A model generated the notes under the pieces. The model was given only the letters and a program-made list of their open reading frames with translations. It had not been told where the DNA came from and searched no databases. Source: Pseudomonas sp. MH9.2 (GTDB lineage Bacteria; Pseudomonadota; Gammaproteobacteria; Pseudomonadales; Pseudomonadaceae). Taken from it: a DNA stretch of 64,000 nt. Position numbers and translations under genes: made by a program. The stretch spans positions 4,988,501-5,052,500 of the forward strand of contig NZ_CP133784.1 in NCBI RefSeq assembly GCF_034353875.1, written 5' to 3'. Shown here one piece after another: positions 1-8,219 of the stretch. Positions within the stretch are counted from its first letter, which is position 1; the number at the start of each line of letters is the position of its first letter.

Positions 1-28
1 CTTAAGTCCACCTTAAGTCCACCTTAAG
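1..28 (+). promoter_or_regulatory. Triple PmrA-box-like operator
   Basis: CTTAAG occurs at 1-6, 12-17 and 23-28, separated each time by the same 5-bp spacer TCCAC. This gives an exact 11-bp period. The known PmrA box is (C/T)TTAA(G/T)-N5-(C/T)TTAA(G/T), so every adjacent pair here is a perfect match. The array lies about 220 bp upstream of a PmrA-like response regulator, so autoregulation is likely. It may also serve a gene to the left, and further repeats may lie outside the window. Confidence 0.75.
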
Positions 29-245
29 GGTGACGTTGGTAGTCTTGTTGTCCTTGCAATCCTGAGAAACCTTGTTCTGAGGTGTTTGATTCAAGGGGTC
101 AGGGTGTGCTTGGGCTGAGTGCTGAGAGGCCGAGCGAATTCAGAATTATCTGTGTCTTGTACGCCATATGCGCATAGTCAAGGGGGCGACACACCGCATG
201 GCACTCCAGCGAAGCGCTGGCTTATGTGAGGGGAGAGATCAGGCG

Positions 246-908
246 ATGCGAATATTACTTGCAGAAGATGACCCGATGATCGGCAGCGGCTTGCAAAAAG
301 GCTTGCGCCAGGAAGGGTACATAGTGGATTGGGTCACGGACGGCAAGGCCGCTGTCCTCGCATTGGAAACTACCCCGTATGCGTTACTGCTACTCGACTT
401 GGGACTTCCGCGCCAAGATGGAATGGATGTTCTCAAGGTACTGCGTAAACACGATGAGCGCTTGCCGGTAATCATAATCACCGCCCGCGATTCGCTACCA
501 GATCGAGTTGCTGGCCTTGATCACGGCGCTGACGATTACCTGGTTAAACCGTTCGCCATCGAGGAACTGGTTGCACGCATCCGTGCCGTCAGCCGCCGTC
601 AATCAGGCCGTGTGCAGACCGAGCTTCGAGGCGGCCCCCTGCGACTTGATCCTGTACGACACCTGCTGTGGTTACGCAACGAGCCTGTCAGCCTGTCGGC
701 CAAAGAATATGCGTTGCTGCACGAGCTGATGAAGGAGCCGGATACGGTGATATCCCGCGAGCAGCTAGAGGATCGCCTGTACGGTTGGGGAGACGAGGTC
801 GGTAGCAATGCAGTGGAGGTTCATATCCATAATCTTCGTAAAAAGCTTGGGGCCGAGGTAATCCGTACTGTCCGAGGTGTCGGATATCAAATTGGAGAGG
901 ACGCATGA
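246..908 (+). CDS. pmrA: OmpR-family response regulator, PmrA/QseB type
   Basis: DNA-binding response regulator of 220 residues. The N-terminal receiver has the acidic pair E8-D9-D10, the phospho-acceptor D51 in the LDLGLPRQDG context and K101 in DDYLVKPF. The C-terminal winged helix ends in the usual RTVRGVGYQIGE. The LGLPRxDGxxVLxxLR pattern is typical of the PmrA/QseB subfamily. The start at 246 has a GGGGAGAGA ribosome site; a start at 168 would add an N-terminus with no family counterpart. The next gene overlaps it by ATGA, so both are one operon. The upstream CTTAAG array suggests it controls itself. In Pseudomonas such systems respond to iron, aluminium or antimicrobial peptides and control lipid A modification, but no target gene is seen here. 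Confidence 0.85.
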   Translation: MRILLAEDDPMIGSGLQKGLRQEGYIVDWVTDGKAAVLALETTPYALLLLDLGLPRQDGMDVLKVLRKHDERLPVIIITARDSLPDRVAGLDHGADDYLVKPFAIEELVARIRAVSRRQSGRVQTELRGGPLRLDPVRHLLWLRNEPVSLSAKEYALLHELMKEPDTVISREQLEDRLYGWGDEVGSNAVEVHIHNLRKKLGAEVIRTVRGVGYQIGEDA

Positions 909-2245
909 GTTCGCTCCGTCGACGTCTGCTGTTATGGCTGCTGCCAGCCACTTTTCTGGCTGGGCTGCTGGCAAGTATCGGCACCTATTGGGGGGCTGTC
1001 CTTGAATTGGATGATCTGCTCAACGACCAAATGCGTTACCTCGCAGAACACATCAATGTGGATCCTGGTGAGCATGTGGTACTGACGGATACTGGCAGGA
1101 AACCCAGTCCACTCAGTGATGATAATGCGGACGAAGTACTGCTTCAGGTTTGGAGCGCAGGAGCCTTGAGTTTTACGACTGACCCCGCACTCACGCTGCC
1201 GCCGCCGCAGCAAACAGGCCTCAGTGATGTTCGGGTCGGAGATCAAATCTGGCACACGTTTATGAGCCAGCGCGGCGACAAGTTTATCCGGGTGGCTCAA
1301 GCAGAAAATAAACGCTGGGAAGAGCTCGCCGGTTTAGCCGTGCACCTACTATGGCCAGTGGTGTCACTGATCCCCTTGCTAGCCCTGTTTTTGTGGTTTG
1401 GTATCACCTATGGGCTAAAGCCATTGCGGGCAGTGGCGACAGAACTGTCTGAGCGTAACGTGAATAGCTTGCAGCCTATCGCTTCGAAAGGGTTGCCTGG
1501 CGAAGTGAAGCCCTTGGTCGATGCTCTCAACGATCTGCTGGAACGCCTGGCAAATGCCTTCGCCATGCAAAAGCACTTCATCGCTGATGCCGCGCATGAG
1601 TTACGCACCCCGGTAGCAGCGCTCTGCATCCAGGTTGAATTGGCGCAACGTGCCACTCAGGAAGTAGACAGGCAGGTATCACTTTCTGAGGTGCAGTCGG
1701 GTGTCATGCGCCTTACTCACCTGACACAACAGTTGTTGACCTTGGCTCGCCTGGAGCCTGACGCGCAGTCGCCAGTCATGCAAAGCGTTGAGTTATCCGC
1801 TCTCTGCAAATCGGTGATCACTGATCAGGTTCGTAGGGCTGAAGCCTCTGGTATTGATCTCGGGCTGACCGAGCATGCCGCATCCAGCATTTTTGGGGAT
1901 CCCGAAACGCTGCGAATCCTGCTCAATAACCTGGTCGACAACGCCATTCGCTACGCAGGTGCCCAGGCAAAGATTGACGTGGCAGTACGCGATACCGACC
2001 AAGGGGTCGTGCTTGAGGTCTGCGACAATGGCCCAGGAATAAGTGCAGCGGAGCGTGAGCGAGTGCTTGAGCGATTCTACCGAGGCAACAATCAAACGGG
2101 CTCTGGCAGCGGGCTGGGGCTTGCAATTGTTAAAACGATTGCGGAGCAACACGGAGCTCAGGTCGTACTCGATGCTGCACCAAATGGCTTGGGGCTGCGG
2201 GTTCAGGTTATTTTTCCGTTTCAAACGGAAAAATACGCAGGGTAG
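905..2245 (+). CDS. pmrB: Sensor histidine kinase, PmrB/QseC type
   Basis: Inner-membrane sensor kinase of 446 residues, partner of the preceding regulator (4-bp ATGA overlap). A first membrane helix lies near residues 8-28, a periplasmic segment follows to about 145, and a second helix spans about 150-175. A short HAMP-like linker leads to the phospho-acceptor H231 in HFIADAAHELRTP. The N box (NNLVDNAIRYA), G1 box (DNGPGIS) and GSGLGLAIV G2 box are all present, so the ATPase domain looks intact. Length and order fit the QseC/PmrB group. The sensed signal cannot be read from the sequence. Confidence 0.85.
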   Translation: MSSLRRRLLLWLLPATFLAGLLASIGTYWGAVLELDDLLNDQMRYLAEHINVDPGEHVVLTDTGRKPSPLSDDNADEVLLQVWSAGALSFTTDPALTLPPPQQTGLSDVRVGDQIWHTFMSQRGDKFIRVAQAENKRWEELAGLAVHLLWPVVSLIPLLALFLWFGITYGLKPLRAVATELSERNVNSLQPIASKGLPGEVKPLVDALNDLLERLANAFAMQKHFIADAAHELRTPVAALCIQVELAQRATQEVDRQVSLSEVQSGVMRLTHLTQQLLTLARLEPDAQSPVMQSVELSALCKSVITDQVRRAEASGIDLGLTEHAASSIFGDPETLRILLNNLVDNAIRYAGAQAKIDVAVRDTDQGVVLEVCDNGPGISAAERERVLERFYRGNNQTGSGSGLGLAIVKTIAEQHGAQVVLDAAPNGLGLRVQVIFPFQTEKYAG

Positions 2246-2569
2246 AAAGCTCTCTAAAAGGCTCGGTGCGAAAACAATAAGTGTTCCGCAAATACATATA
2301 GCTGATTTTTCCAAGAGGCCGTCAGGAGGTTTTTTGCGCATTGAAATCGGAGATAAGATGCCCTCACGTTTTCCTGCACCCACATCGCGGTGACCAACGC
2401 CGTCGTGAAGACGAGGGGAACTCTGAGGATGGCTCTGCTCAGTTCCGTATCGACAAGACCAGCTCCTATCCCTGGTAAAGCACATTTCCTACCGCTCTGC
2501 TAACAGGAAACCATTTGAACTCTTCGCGGAGCCGGCAGCATTCTTTGATTATTTGCGTCGCACGCGGCG
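2246..2569. other. Intergenic, no recognised gene
   Basis: No convincing coding frame, hairpin or repeat was seen between the sensor kinase and the rulB remnant. Short open frames here do not resemble known proteins. Confidence 0.4.
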
Positions 2570-2812
2570 CGGGCGAATCAGGATCCAGCCATTCGTTGGC
2601 GATACGAAGATGTTCAATCCCGAAGATGTGAAGTACGCCAATGGCGTATTGGCGGAGTTACCGTATCCAACAGACTATGTGCGTTTGATGACAAAGGCTG
2701 CGGTTAAAGCTGTGGATCGGGTGTGCTGACCGGCTTCAAGTACAGCAAAGCTGAGGTGCTCCTGCTCAACCCATGCCAGAAAGGTGAATACATATATGAT
2801 GTCTTTTCGATC
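2570..2812 (+). pseudogene. rulB: rulB/umuC remnant (DNA polymerase V subunit, C-terminal part)
   Basis: Two frames together read as a UmuC/RulB segment: MFNPEDVKYANGVLAELPYP, then VRLMTKAAVKAVDRV, and after a frameshift near 2728 GFKYSKAEVLLLN and KGEY. The rest of the gene is missing on both sides. The same region is better preserved at 45984-46312. It is a non-functional relic of an error-prone polymerase gene. Unlike the later copy, it runs continuously through the point where that copy is interrupted. Confidence 0.75.
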
Positions 2813-3119
2813 CATCAAGCAGTATTTACAGAAAAATAATATCGATCCCCTATCCAGACCGGATCATCAATCTGCACGTGGCGGAGAAAACCCAGGTCAG
2901 CAGCGATGTGCTCCGCGTGCAACTTCAGTCCGTGCGGCCGATGCTTCTGCGAATTTGTGCCTGGCAAGTATCTCGAGTTGTGGCAGCCTGATTCACCGAT
3001 CATGTCGCGTGGTATTCGATTGCTAATACGCCTCAAGGCGATAGCAACGTGGAACGACACATCCGGCGCGTCGAGGTTGGTCGCTTAACTATTTAGCTAT
3101 TTAAGGATATGTATGTGCG

Positions 3120-3330
3120 TCACAAGGGTGTTGCAATCATGGTGCGGCAGTACTGGGGTACTAAAGTCAGAATTTCAAATTAATCGATAAAGTTTCGAAA
3201 TGAAATTGGAATGATTCGTCCCTTTGTAAAAAGTGCTCAACCACAAGGAAATCCCCGATTTATTTAGGTTTTGTGGTTTCACGTCTTAGTGAGAAGCAAT
3301 AACGAGGCAGGTACCGCTTTAAGCCATGTA
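3120..3330 (+). repeat. Decayed duplicate of the cobalamin-riboswitch leader
   Basis: This stretch matches 11705-11910 in order: GTGCGGC, then TTTxTAAAxxGxGC, AAATCCC, ATCTAGG/ATTTAGG, TTTGTGGTTT, GTGAGAAGCAATA and GCAGGTAC with CTTTAAGCCA. The match stops before the conserved CCGCAACTG core, which is missing. It therefore looks like a dead duplicate of the 5' leader and first riboswitch helices, no longer able to bind ligand. Confidence 0.6.
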
Positions 3331-3645
3331 ACGTTACAGTATTGCGTTGGACTTGGGTTATGCCTCTCACTCGATCTTCACGTGTATGTGAGGGTAAGAA
3401 GTAGGATGTCGCTCAACCGAGTAGCTATAGGAGATCCGGATTGGCAAAAGACTCTACTGTATGGAGTAGTGTTTTTTGGACGGCTGGTCAGTATTGTAAG
3501 TGCTCAGATTGAGCTGGTGAGTTGGGATGTGGCGGTTCGTCGGTATATTTTGTAAATTAGCTGGGAGGCTGCAATTTTTCATGTTAATGAGCTAGCAATT
3601 AGTTAAACTTCGACAATCCGATAGCAAATCAAAAAAGGACAATCG
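3331..3645. other. Intergenic, no recognised gene
   Basis: A weak frame of about 94 codons crosses this stretch but has no family resemblance and no ribosome site. The promoter and leader of the thioesterase gene must lie here; no clear element was found. Confidence 0.35.
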
Positions 3646-4143
3646 ATGACTATCCACGTTCTTCCATTGCAAGATCAAGCGGCCCCGGAAGGCATCTGTT
3701 TCGGGTGCGGAAGCGCACACCCAAGCGGTCTCCACATAAAAAGCCACTGGGATGCCGACGGAGTTCATGTTGTGTGCAAACACACTCCGGCCCCTGAATT
3801 TACTGGCTGGCCAGAGTTGGTTTACGGTGGTTTCATTGCAATGTTAGTAGACTGCCACTCGAACTGGACTGCGATGGCCTATCACTATCGTGCGGAAGGG
3901 CGGGAGCCTGGAGCATTACCTCGCATTGATTGCGTGACTGGGCAGTTGAACCTCACCTACCGTAAGCCTACACCGATGGGTGTCGAGCTCACCTTGAAGG
4001 CATGGGTTGAAGGAGAGGTAGGGCGCAAGTCACGGATTATTTGCGAGGTTTGGGCAGGTGATGTTTTGACGGTAATCGGCGACTCTGTCTTTGTCAGGGT
4101 CAGCACTGAGAAACTAAGGGCCGAAGCACAAGCGGTAATCTGA
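3646..4143 (+). CDS. PaaI-like hotdog-fold thioesterase
   Basis: Protein of 165 residues with the single hotdog-domain layout of PaaI/4HBT acyl-CoA thioesterases: an N-terminal CFGCGSAHPSGLHI motif, the helix region VYGGFIAMLVDCHSNWTA and the strand LTYRKPTPMGVELTLKAWV. Such cytosolic enzymes hydrolyse acyl- or aryl-CoA esters. The substrate cannot be inferred. The start is preceded by AAAAAAGGACAATCG, a good ribosome site. It is a single-gene unit, convergent with the sulfide operon and separated from it by a strong hairpin. Confidence 0.75.
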   Translation: MTIHVLPLQDQAAPEGICFGCGSAHPSGLHIKSHWDADGVHVVCKHTPAPEFTGWPELVYGGFIAMLVDCHSNWTAMAYHYRAEGREPGALPRIDCVTGQLNLTYRKPTPMGVELTLKAWVEGEVGRKSRIICEVWAGDVLTVIGDSVFVRVSTEKLRAEAQAVI

Positions 4144-4174
4144 GTCGCCGTACGAGAAGCCGTAGGTGCGGTGT

Positions 4175-4209
4175 GAGTAGGTGGCGGATTTGCAATCCGT
4201 CACCTACTC
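4175..4209. terminator. Hairpin between convergent genes
   Basis: GAGTAGGTG-G-CGGATT pairs with AATCCG-T-CACCTACTC around a 3-nt loop, giving a nearly perfect stem of about 16 bp. It sits between the stop codons of the thioesterase (plus) and the TauE gene (minus). There is no long T-run on either side, so its efficiency as a terminator is uncertain, but the position fits a bidirectional one. Confidence 0.6.
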
Positions 4210-4215
4210 GATCAG

Positions 4216-5016
4216 CTAAATAGCTTTTACAAACAAGGCGACTGCAACCACGCCGGACACAATGGCAAACCCTCTTTGTAAATGAGGCCCCGAGAGCTTG
4301 GCGGCGACCAGACGTCCGCTGATCATGCCTACTAATGCGCCAATGGAAAACGGAAAAGCAATTGCCCACTGCAAGTGTCCAGCCGCCGCGCTTGCGGCAA
4401 CTCCGGAGATTGAAACCAGTGCAATAACGGCTAGAGACGTTGCCAGGACTGACTGTGCTGTCAAATCGGTATATCGCTGGAGCGCCGGCACCATGACAAA
4501 GCCGCCGCCGACACCCAGCAAGCCAGAAAGTCCACCCGCGACAATGCCAGAAACTGTGAGCGCCCACGCACAAGGAGCCGTCCAGTTTAGCTTGCCTCGG
4601 CTCGCGTCCAATAGGCAGGGCGGAGGCTTGTTCTTGACGTCTGTCTTTGACTCGGCGGAAGCAGGCAATGATCGTTGAAACACTCGAAATGCAACGTACA
4701 TCAGCACAAAAGCAAAGATGATCGTCAGCGGGCGGTTAGGTGTGCGTTGTGCCAGCCAAAGGCCAAATGGGGAACACACGATCCCCGCTCCAGCGATCAA
4801 GAGCGCCGCTTTATAACGTACGGTGCCGTTTTTTAACCCCATCACAGCGCCCAAGGTTGCCGCTAATCCAACAGCAAGCAAACCAATAGGCCCGGCTTCG
4901 GCCATGCTCAATCCAACGCCAAAAACGAGTAACGGAACGGCGAGTATTCCTCCGCCAGCGCCAGTGAGAGCCAGAATCACGCCAACAGTAAACCCGAGCA
5001 GCAAGACTATGATCAT
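4216..5016 (-). CDS. TauE/SafE-family sulfite/sulfur-anion exporter
   Basis: Membrane protein of 266 residues with about eight hydrophobic helices. It shows the glycine-rich internal repeat typical of TauE/SafE (GAGGGILAVPLLVFG near the N-terminus and GLLGVGGGFVMVPAL in the second half). These permeases export sulfite, sulfoacetate or related anions. The start at 5016 has a strong AAGGAGGGAGAG ribosome site; an upstream in-frame ATG would overlap the previous gene and lacks one. It is the last gene of a three-gene sulfide-oxidation operon, so export of the sulfite or thiosulfate made by its neighbours is the likely role. Confidence 0.85.
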   Translation of the reverse strand: MIIVLLLGFTVGVILALTGAGGGILAVPLLVFGVGLSMAEAGPIGLLAVGLAATLGAVMGLKNGTVRYKAALLIAGAGIVCSPFGLWLAQRTPNRPLTIIFAFVLMYVAFRVFQRSLPASAESKTDVKNKPPPCLLDASRGKLNWTAPCAWALTVSGIVAGGLSGLLGVGGGFVMVPALQRYTDLTAQSVLATSLAVIALVSISGVAASAAAGHLQWAIAFPFSIGALVGMISGRLVAAKLSGPHLQRGFAIVSGVVAVALFVKAI

Positions 5017-5044
5017 CTCTCCCTCCTTGCTTTCAAGTCTGACT

Positions 5045-6715
5045 TCATGAGTCCGCCAGCTCTGGTTTTGCCAACCATTCATGGCCCTTCAGCATGCCCT
5101 TCCAATACAGCGGCGGAAGGATCCGCTCTTTGAGCAGCCATGCCAGTCGTGATGGACGGGTGCCTTCAATTAGCCAGGATGGAAAGCTTGGCGCTAGCTT
5201 GCCGCCATAGGTGAACTCAGCCAGCACGATCTTGCCGCGCTCCACCGTCAGCGGGCAGGAGCCGTAACCGTCGTAATGGGCGCTGCCTTTTGCTTTGCCC
5301 ATGGCAGCCAGCACATTATGGGCAACGACCGGAGCCTGCTTGCGCGCTGCTGCTGCGGTTTTGGCATTGCTGGAGTTGGCAGCGTCACCTAACGCATGAA
5401 TATTTGCCCAGGTCTTGTGGCGCAGGGTCGCGGGGTCGACGTCGATCCAGCCAGCCGCATCAGCGAGGGGGCTGACCCGGATAAAATCCGGCGCAATTTG
5501 TGGCGGTACCACATGCAACAAATCAAAGTTGCGAGTGACAAGTTGCGTGCTGCCCTCTGCGCTTACACAGCTGAATGTTGCTGTTCGGGCAGGCCCATCG
5601 ACGCTGGTTAGCGTGTTGCCGAAATTCAGGTCGATACCATAAGCGGTGATGTACTCCATCAGCGCTGGCACGTAGTCGGGAACTCCGAACAGTACTGCGC
5701 CAGCGCTGCAAAACTCGATCTTGAATTTTTCCAGCACGCCAGTACGCTTCCAGTGATCGGCTGATAGGTACATCGCCTTTTGTGGCGCGCCTGCACATTT
5801 AATCGGCATAGGTGGTTGCGTGAAAATGGCCCGGCCACCCCGTAATTTCTGCACCATCTCCCATGTGTAAGGGGCGAGGTGATACAGATAGTTCGACGTC
5901 ACACCGTTGCGGCCTAGCGTGTCGGACAGGCCCTCAATTGCATGCCAATTGAGTTTAAGACCAGGACAGACCACGAGTTGTTCGTACTTAACGACTCTGC
6001 ATCCATCAAGAATCACGGCATTTCGCTCAGGTTCAAACGCGGCTACGGCAGATTTGATCCAATGCACGCCGCGCGGGATGGTCGATCCCATGGTGTGGGC
6101 TGTTTTGGCCGCGTCGAAGACACCGCTGCCGACAAGAGTCCAGCCAGGCTGGTAATAATGCACATCTGCTGGGTCGATAATGGCAATGTCGAGTTCAGGA
6201 TCTCGTGCCAATAGGCTGGATGCGGTCGCGATACCCGCCGCGCCGCCGCCAATAATGACAACTGCATGCGAAGCCTCGGCAACTTCAACAGGAGTGCGCC
6301 CCTGGTTCGCGATCCGACGAATGACACCTTTCATATCGAATCCAGCTTTTTTTGCTGTATCGACGATCTGCGGCAGGGGCTGCTGACCCGCTTGTGACAG
6401 TGCCCACATCGTTGTCGAACGCATGCCGGAGCGGCAATACGCCAACACTGGTTTCGGAAGGGATTCAAGTAGCTTGCCGAAGGCAACACCTTGCTCGTCA
6501 GTGACCTTGCCCGATTCAGCAGGGAGGTAGTGCGCCTCGATACCCATCGCTTGCGCTGCGCGCTGGATCTCGGCAAACAAAGGCTGATCAACGCCCTCGC
6601 CATCTGGACGGTTACAAACTATGGCGCGAAAACCGGCGTCTTTCAGTTCTGCCAACTGATTGGGCAAAATCTGCTCCGATACCGACAGTCCTGGCACGAG
6701 GTGGCGAATGTACAT
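5045..6715 (-). CDS. DUF442 phosphatase/rhodanese-like domain fused to sulfide:quinone oxidoreductase
   Basis: Fusion of 556 residues. Residues 1-110 form a DUF442 (Blh N-terminal) domain with the catalytic loop CRSGMRS, a dual-specificity-phosphatase type C-x5-R. Residues 150-550 form an FAD-dependent sulfide:quinone oxidoreductase, with the dinucleotide loop VVIIGGGAAGIATA, VCPGLKLNW, and the cysteine of PIKCAGAPQKAMY. SQR passes electrons from sulfide to the quinone pool and makes persulfide, the substrate of the dioxygenase encoded just upstream. In the flavin-binding C-terminal motif the usual cysteine (GDxC) is replaced: GDAANSSNAKT. The ribosome site is GGAGACACC. The gap to the preceding gene is 50 bp. 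Confidence 0.85.
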   Translation of the reverse strand: MYIRHLVPGLSVSEQILPNQLAELKDAGFRAIVCNRPDGEGVDQPLFAEIQRAAQAMGIEAHYLPAESGKVTDEQGVAFGKLLESLPKPVLAYCRSGMRSTTMWALSQAGQQPLPQIVDTAKKAGFDMKGVIRRIANQGRTPVEVAEASHAVVIIGGGAAGIATASSLLARDPELDIAIIDPADVHYYQPGWTLVGSGVFDAAKTAHTMGSTIPRGVHWIKSAVAAFEPERNAVILDGCRVVKYEQLVVCPGLKLNWHAIEGLSDTLGRNGVTSNYLYHLAPYTWEMVQKLRGGRAIFTQPPMPIKCAGAPQKAMYLSADHWKRTGVLEKFKIEFCSAGAVLFGVPDYVPALMEYITAYGIDLNFGNTLTSVDGPARTATFSCVSAEGSTQLVTRNFDLLHVVPPQIAPDFIRVSPLADAAGWIDVDPATLRHKTWANIHALGDAANSSNAKTAAAARKQAPVVAHNVLAAMGKAKGSAHYDGYGSCPLTVERGKIVLAEFTYGGKLAPSFPSWLIEGTRPSRLAWLLKERILPPLYWKGMLKGHEWLAKPELADS

Positions 6716-6765
6716 AGGTGTCTCCGTTAAAAATATTTTTGTTATGGGTATTTTTGCGGGCGACG

Positions 6766-7644
6766 TCAGGCGACGTTGAGCGGGATTTTCAGATAGCGTG
6801 TGCCGTTTGCTTCGGGCTCAGGAAAATGTCCAGCCCGCATGTTTACCTGAACCGATGGCAGGATTAGCGTCGGCATTTCCATTGATGCATCACGCTTGGT
6901 GCGCATCGCTACAAACTCCTCCTCACTGATACCCTTACGGACATGAACGTTGTGCGCGCGCTGGTCAGCAACGGTGCTGATGAATTGCACTTCACGACCA
7001 CCAGGTTGATAGTCGTGACACATGTACAGCAAAGTATTGGCCGGCAGACTCAGCACTTTGTTAATTGACTGGAACAGCGTGCGAGCATCACCACCGGGGA
7101 AGTCACAACGTGCGGTACCGTAGTCGGGCATGAACAGGGTATCGCCGACGAAAGCTGCCGTTTCCTCACCATCGCTAACCACATAGGTCATGCAAGCTGG
7201 CGTGTGGCCCGGGGTATGCAGCGTTCGGCATTGCAACGTGCCAATGGCGAACGACTCATCATTCGTGAACAGGTGATCGAACTGACTACCGTCACGGGCC
7301 ATGTCGCTACCTGCATTGAACAAAGCGCCGAAGACCTCCTGCACGGTCGCTATCTGGCTACCGATGCCTATTTTCCCGCCGAGACTTTCCTTCAGGTACG
7401 GCGCTGCCGTCAGATGATCCGCATGGACATGGGTTTCAAGTATCCAGTCGACCTTCGCGTTGAGTTCGGCCACTCTCGCAATTAACTTGTCGGCAGACGT
7501 CGTGGCGGTGTGGCCTGATTTCGGATCGTAATCAAGTACGCTGTCTACCAAGGCGCAGTGGCGGGTGGCTAGATCTAGCACAAGATAGCTGACGGTACTG
7601 GTAGCAGGATCGAAGAAACCTTCAACGTGAAGTTTTGCGGTCAT
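6766..7644 (-). CDS. Persulfide dioxygenase-like metallo-beta-lactamase-fold protein
   Basis: Protein of 292 residues of the ETHE1/Blh family. Iron-binding residues are visible: THVHADHLT (HxHxDH), the histidine in HTPGHTPACMTYV, and the aspartate of VGDTLFMPDYGTARCDFPGGDA. MCHDYQPGG supplies the last histidine. Such cytosolic enzymes oxidise glutathione persulfide to sulfite. The start at 7644 is set by the ribosome site AAGGAGACAGACC; an upstream in-frame ATG lacks one. It is the first gene of the operon with the SQR fusion and the TauE exporter, giving a path sulfide to persulfide to sulfite to export. No BigR- or FisR-type regulator gene is seen nearby. Confidence 0.85.
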   Translation of the reverse strand: MTAKLHVEGFFDPATSTVSYLVLDLATRHCALVDSVLDYDPKSGHTATTSADKLIARVAELNAKVDWILETHVHADHLTAAPYLKESLGGKIGIGSQIATVQEVFGALFNAGSDMARDGSQFDHLFTNDESFAIGTLQCRTLHTPGHTPACMTYVVSDGEETAAFVGDTLFMPDYGTARCDFPGGDARTLFQSINKVLSLPANTLLYMCHDYQPGGREVQFISTVADQRAHNVHVRKGISEEEFVAMRTKRDASMEMPTLILPSVQVNMRAGHFPEPEANGTRYLKIPLNVA

Positions 7645-7698
7645 GGTCTGTCTCCTTAGGGGGACTCTTACCGAGTCGCTTGCACCAAGGGTTGGTAC

Positions 7699-7716
7699 AG
7701 GCAATAAAGATACCAA
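7699..7716 (-). promoter_or_regulatory. Possible sigma-54 promoter of the sulfide operon
   Basis: On the minus strand the sequence TTGGTATCTTTATTGCC has the GG-N10-GC spacing of a -24/-12 promoter and lies about 55 bp before the dioxygenase start. FisR, a sigma-54 activator, drives sqr/pdo genes in some Proteobacteria, but no fisR is present here. The match is short and could be chance. Confidence 0.35.
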
Positions 7717-7809
7717 CTAAAATCTCTGCTTAAAATAAATTTATCTAATTGATTTTGTTAGGTTATTTATTTTTTTGATGGGCTGGTTTCGTATTCAAAA
7801 GCAAGAAGG

Positions 7810-7853
7810 CACTGCCATTGGCAGTGTTTGTTGGCAGAGGTGGCAGTGCCACA
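7810..7853. repeat. Cluster of GGCACTGCC palindromes
   Basis: CACTGCCATTGGCAGTG (7810-7826) is a palindrome with 8-bp arms, and GTGGCAGTGCCAC (about 7841-7853) is a second with 6-bp arms sharing the same core. The pair could be operators or hairpins upstream of the sulfide operon, or debris of a mobile element. Confidence 0.4.
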
Positions 7854-7906
7854 GCAGTTGCCCGATCTCACTGGCTCGCTGCTTCGGCAGTCCGTCGCGA
7901 ACGAGC
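7838..7906 (-). pseudogene. Short IS66 tnpC 3'-end remnant
   Basis: Read on the minus strand, LPKQRASEIGQLLW matches the C-terminal LPTQRASEIDQLL of the IS66 transposase fragments at 27348-27566 and 32048. The nucleotide match covers roughly 55 bp at about 80 percent by eye. It is a small degenerate scar. Confidence 0.45.
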
Positions 7907-7997
7907 TCATGGAGTTTGGTACAGCGTGCCGGTAATCCCACGTTTGTCCGAACATTTCCAAGGATGGGCGACCCAGAGTCGTCGTCTTATATGACCT

Positions 7998-8219
7998 TCA
8001 TTGGAATGCGTACTCGCTCGCGTCGCCCACCTTCAGTTGGGCTCTGGCCTGCAAAAGCCCAAGGATAAAGTCATATGACAGCTCAGGGTTTTGCTCTGCA
8101 ATACGGCCTAGGGTGGCCCAGTGCTCAATTTGCTTGGGGGTTGAACGATGTGCGGCTGAAGCATAAAAACGAGCAATTTCAATCAAGGCACTGTCGAGCT
8201 TGATGCTAGTACTGGGCAT
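7998..8219 (-). CDS. ParD-like antitoxin-family protein, orphan
   Basis: Small protein of 73 residues (MPSTSIKLDSALIEIARFYA...) resembling the ParD-like family: a ribbon-helix-helix N-terminus (SIKLDSALIEIAR) followed by the RSTPKQIEHWATLGRIAE segment. Family members act as DNA-binding antitoxins or lone regulators. The start at 8219 has GGAGCC seven bases upstream. No toxin ORF lies beside it, so it is a solitary copy. Function is inferred from family only. Confidence 0.65.
   Translation of the reverse strand: MPSTSIKLDSALIEIARFYASAAHRSTPKQIEHWATLGRIAEQNPELSYDFILGLLQARAQLKVGDASEYAFQ

Noticed and set aside
239..481. Long minus-strand open frames inside the response regulator and kinase genes (239-1300)
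   Set aside because: They overlap well-supported genes in the antisense frames and show no family resemblance.
2784..3088. Open frames of 60-81 codons after the rulB remnant
   Set aside because: No ribosome site, no motif, and several frames overlap each other on both strands.
7767..7961. ArsR-type (BigR) regulator of the sulfide operon
   Set aside because: I looked for one upstream of the dioxygenase, but the frames there match only IS66 debris.
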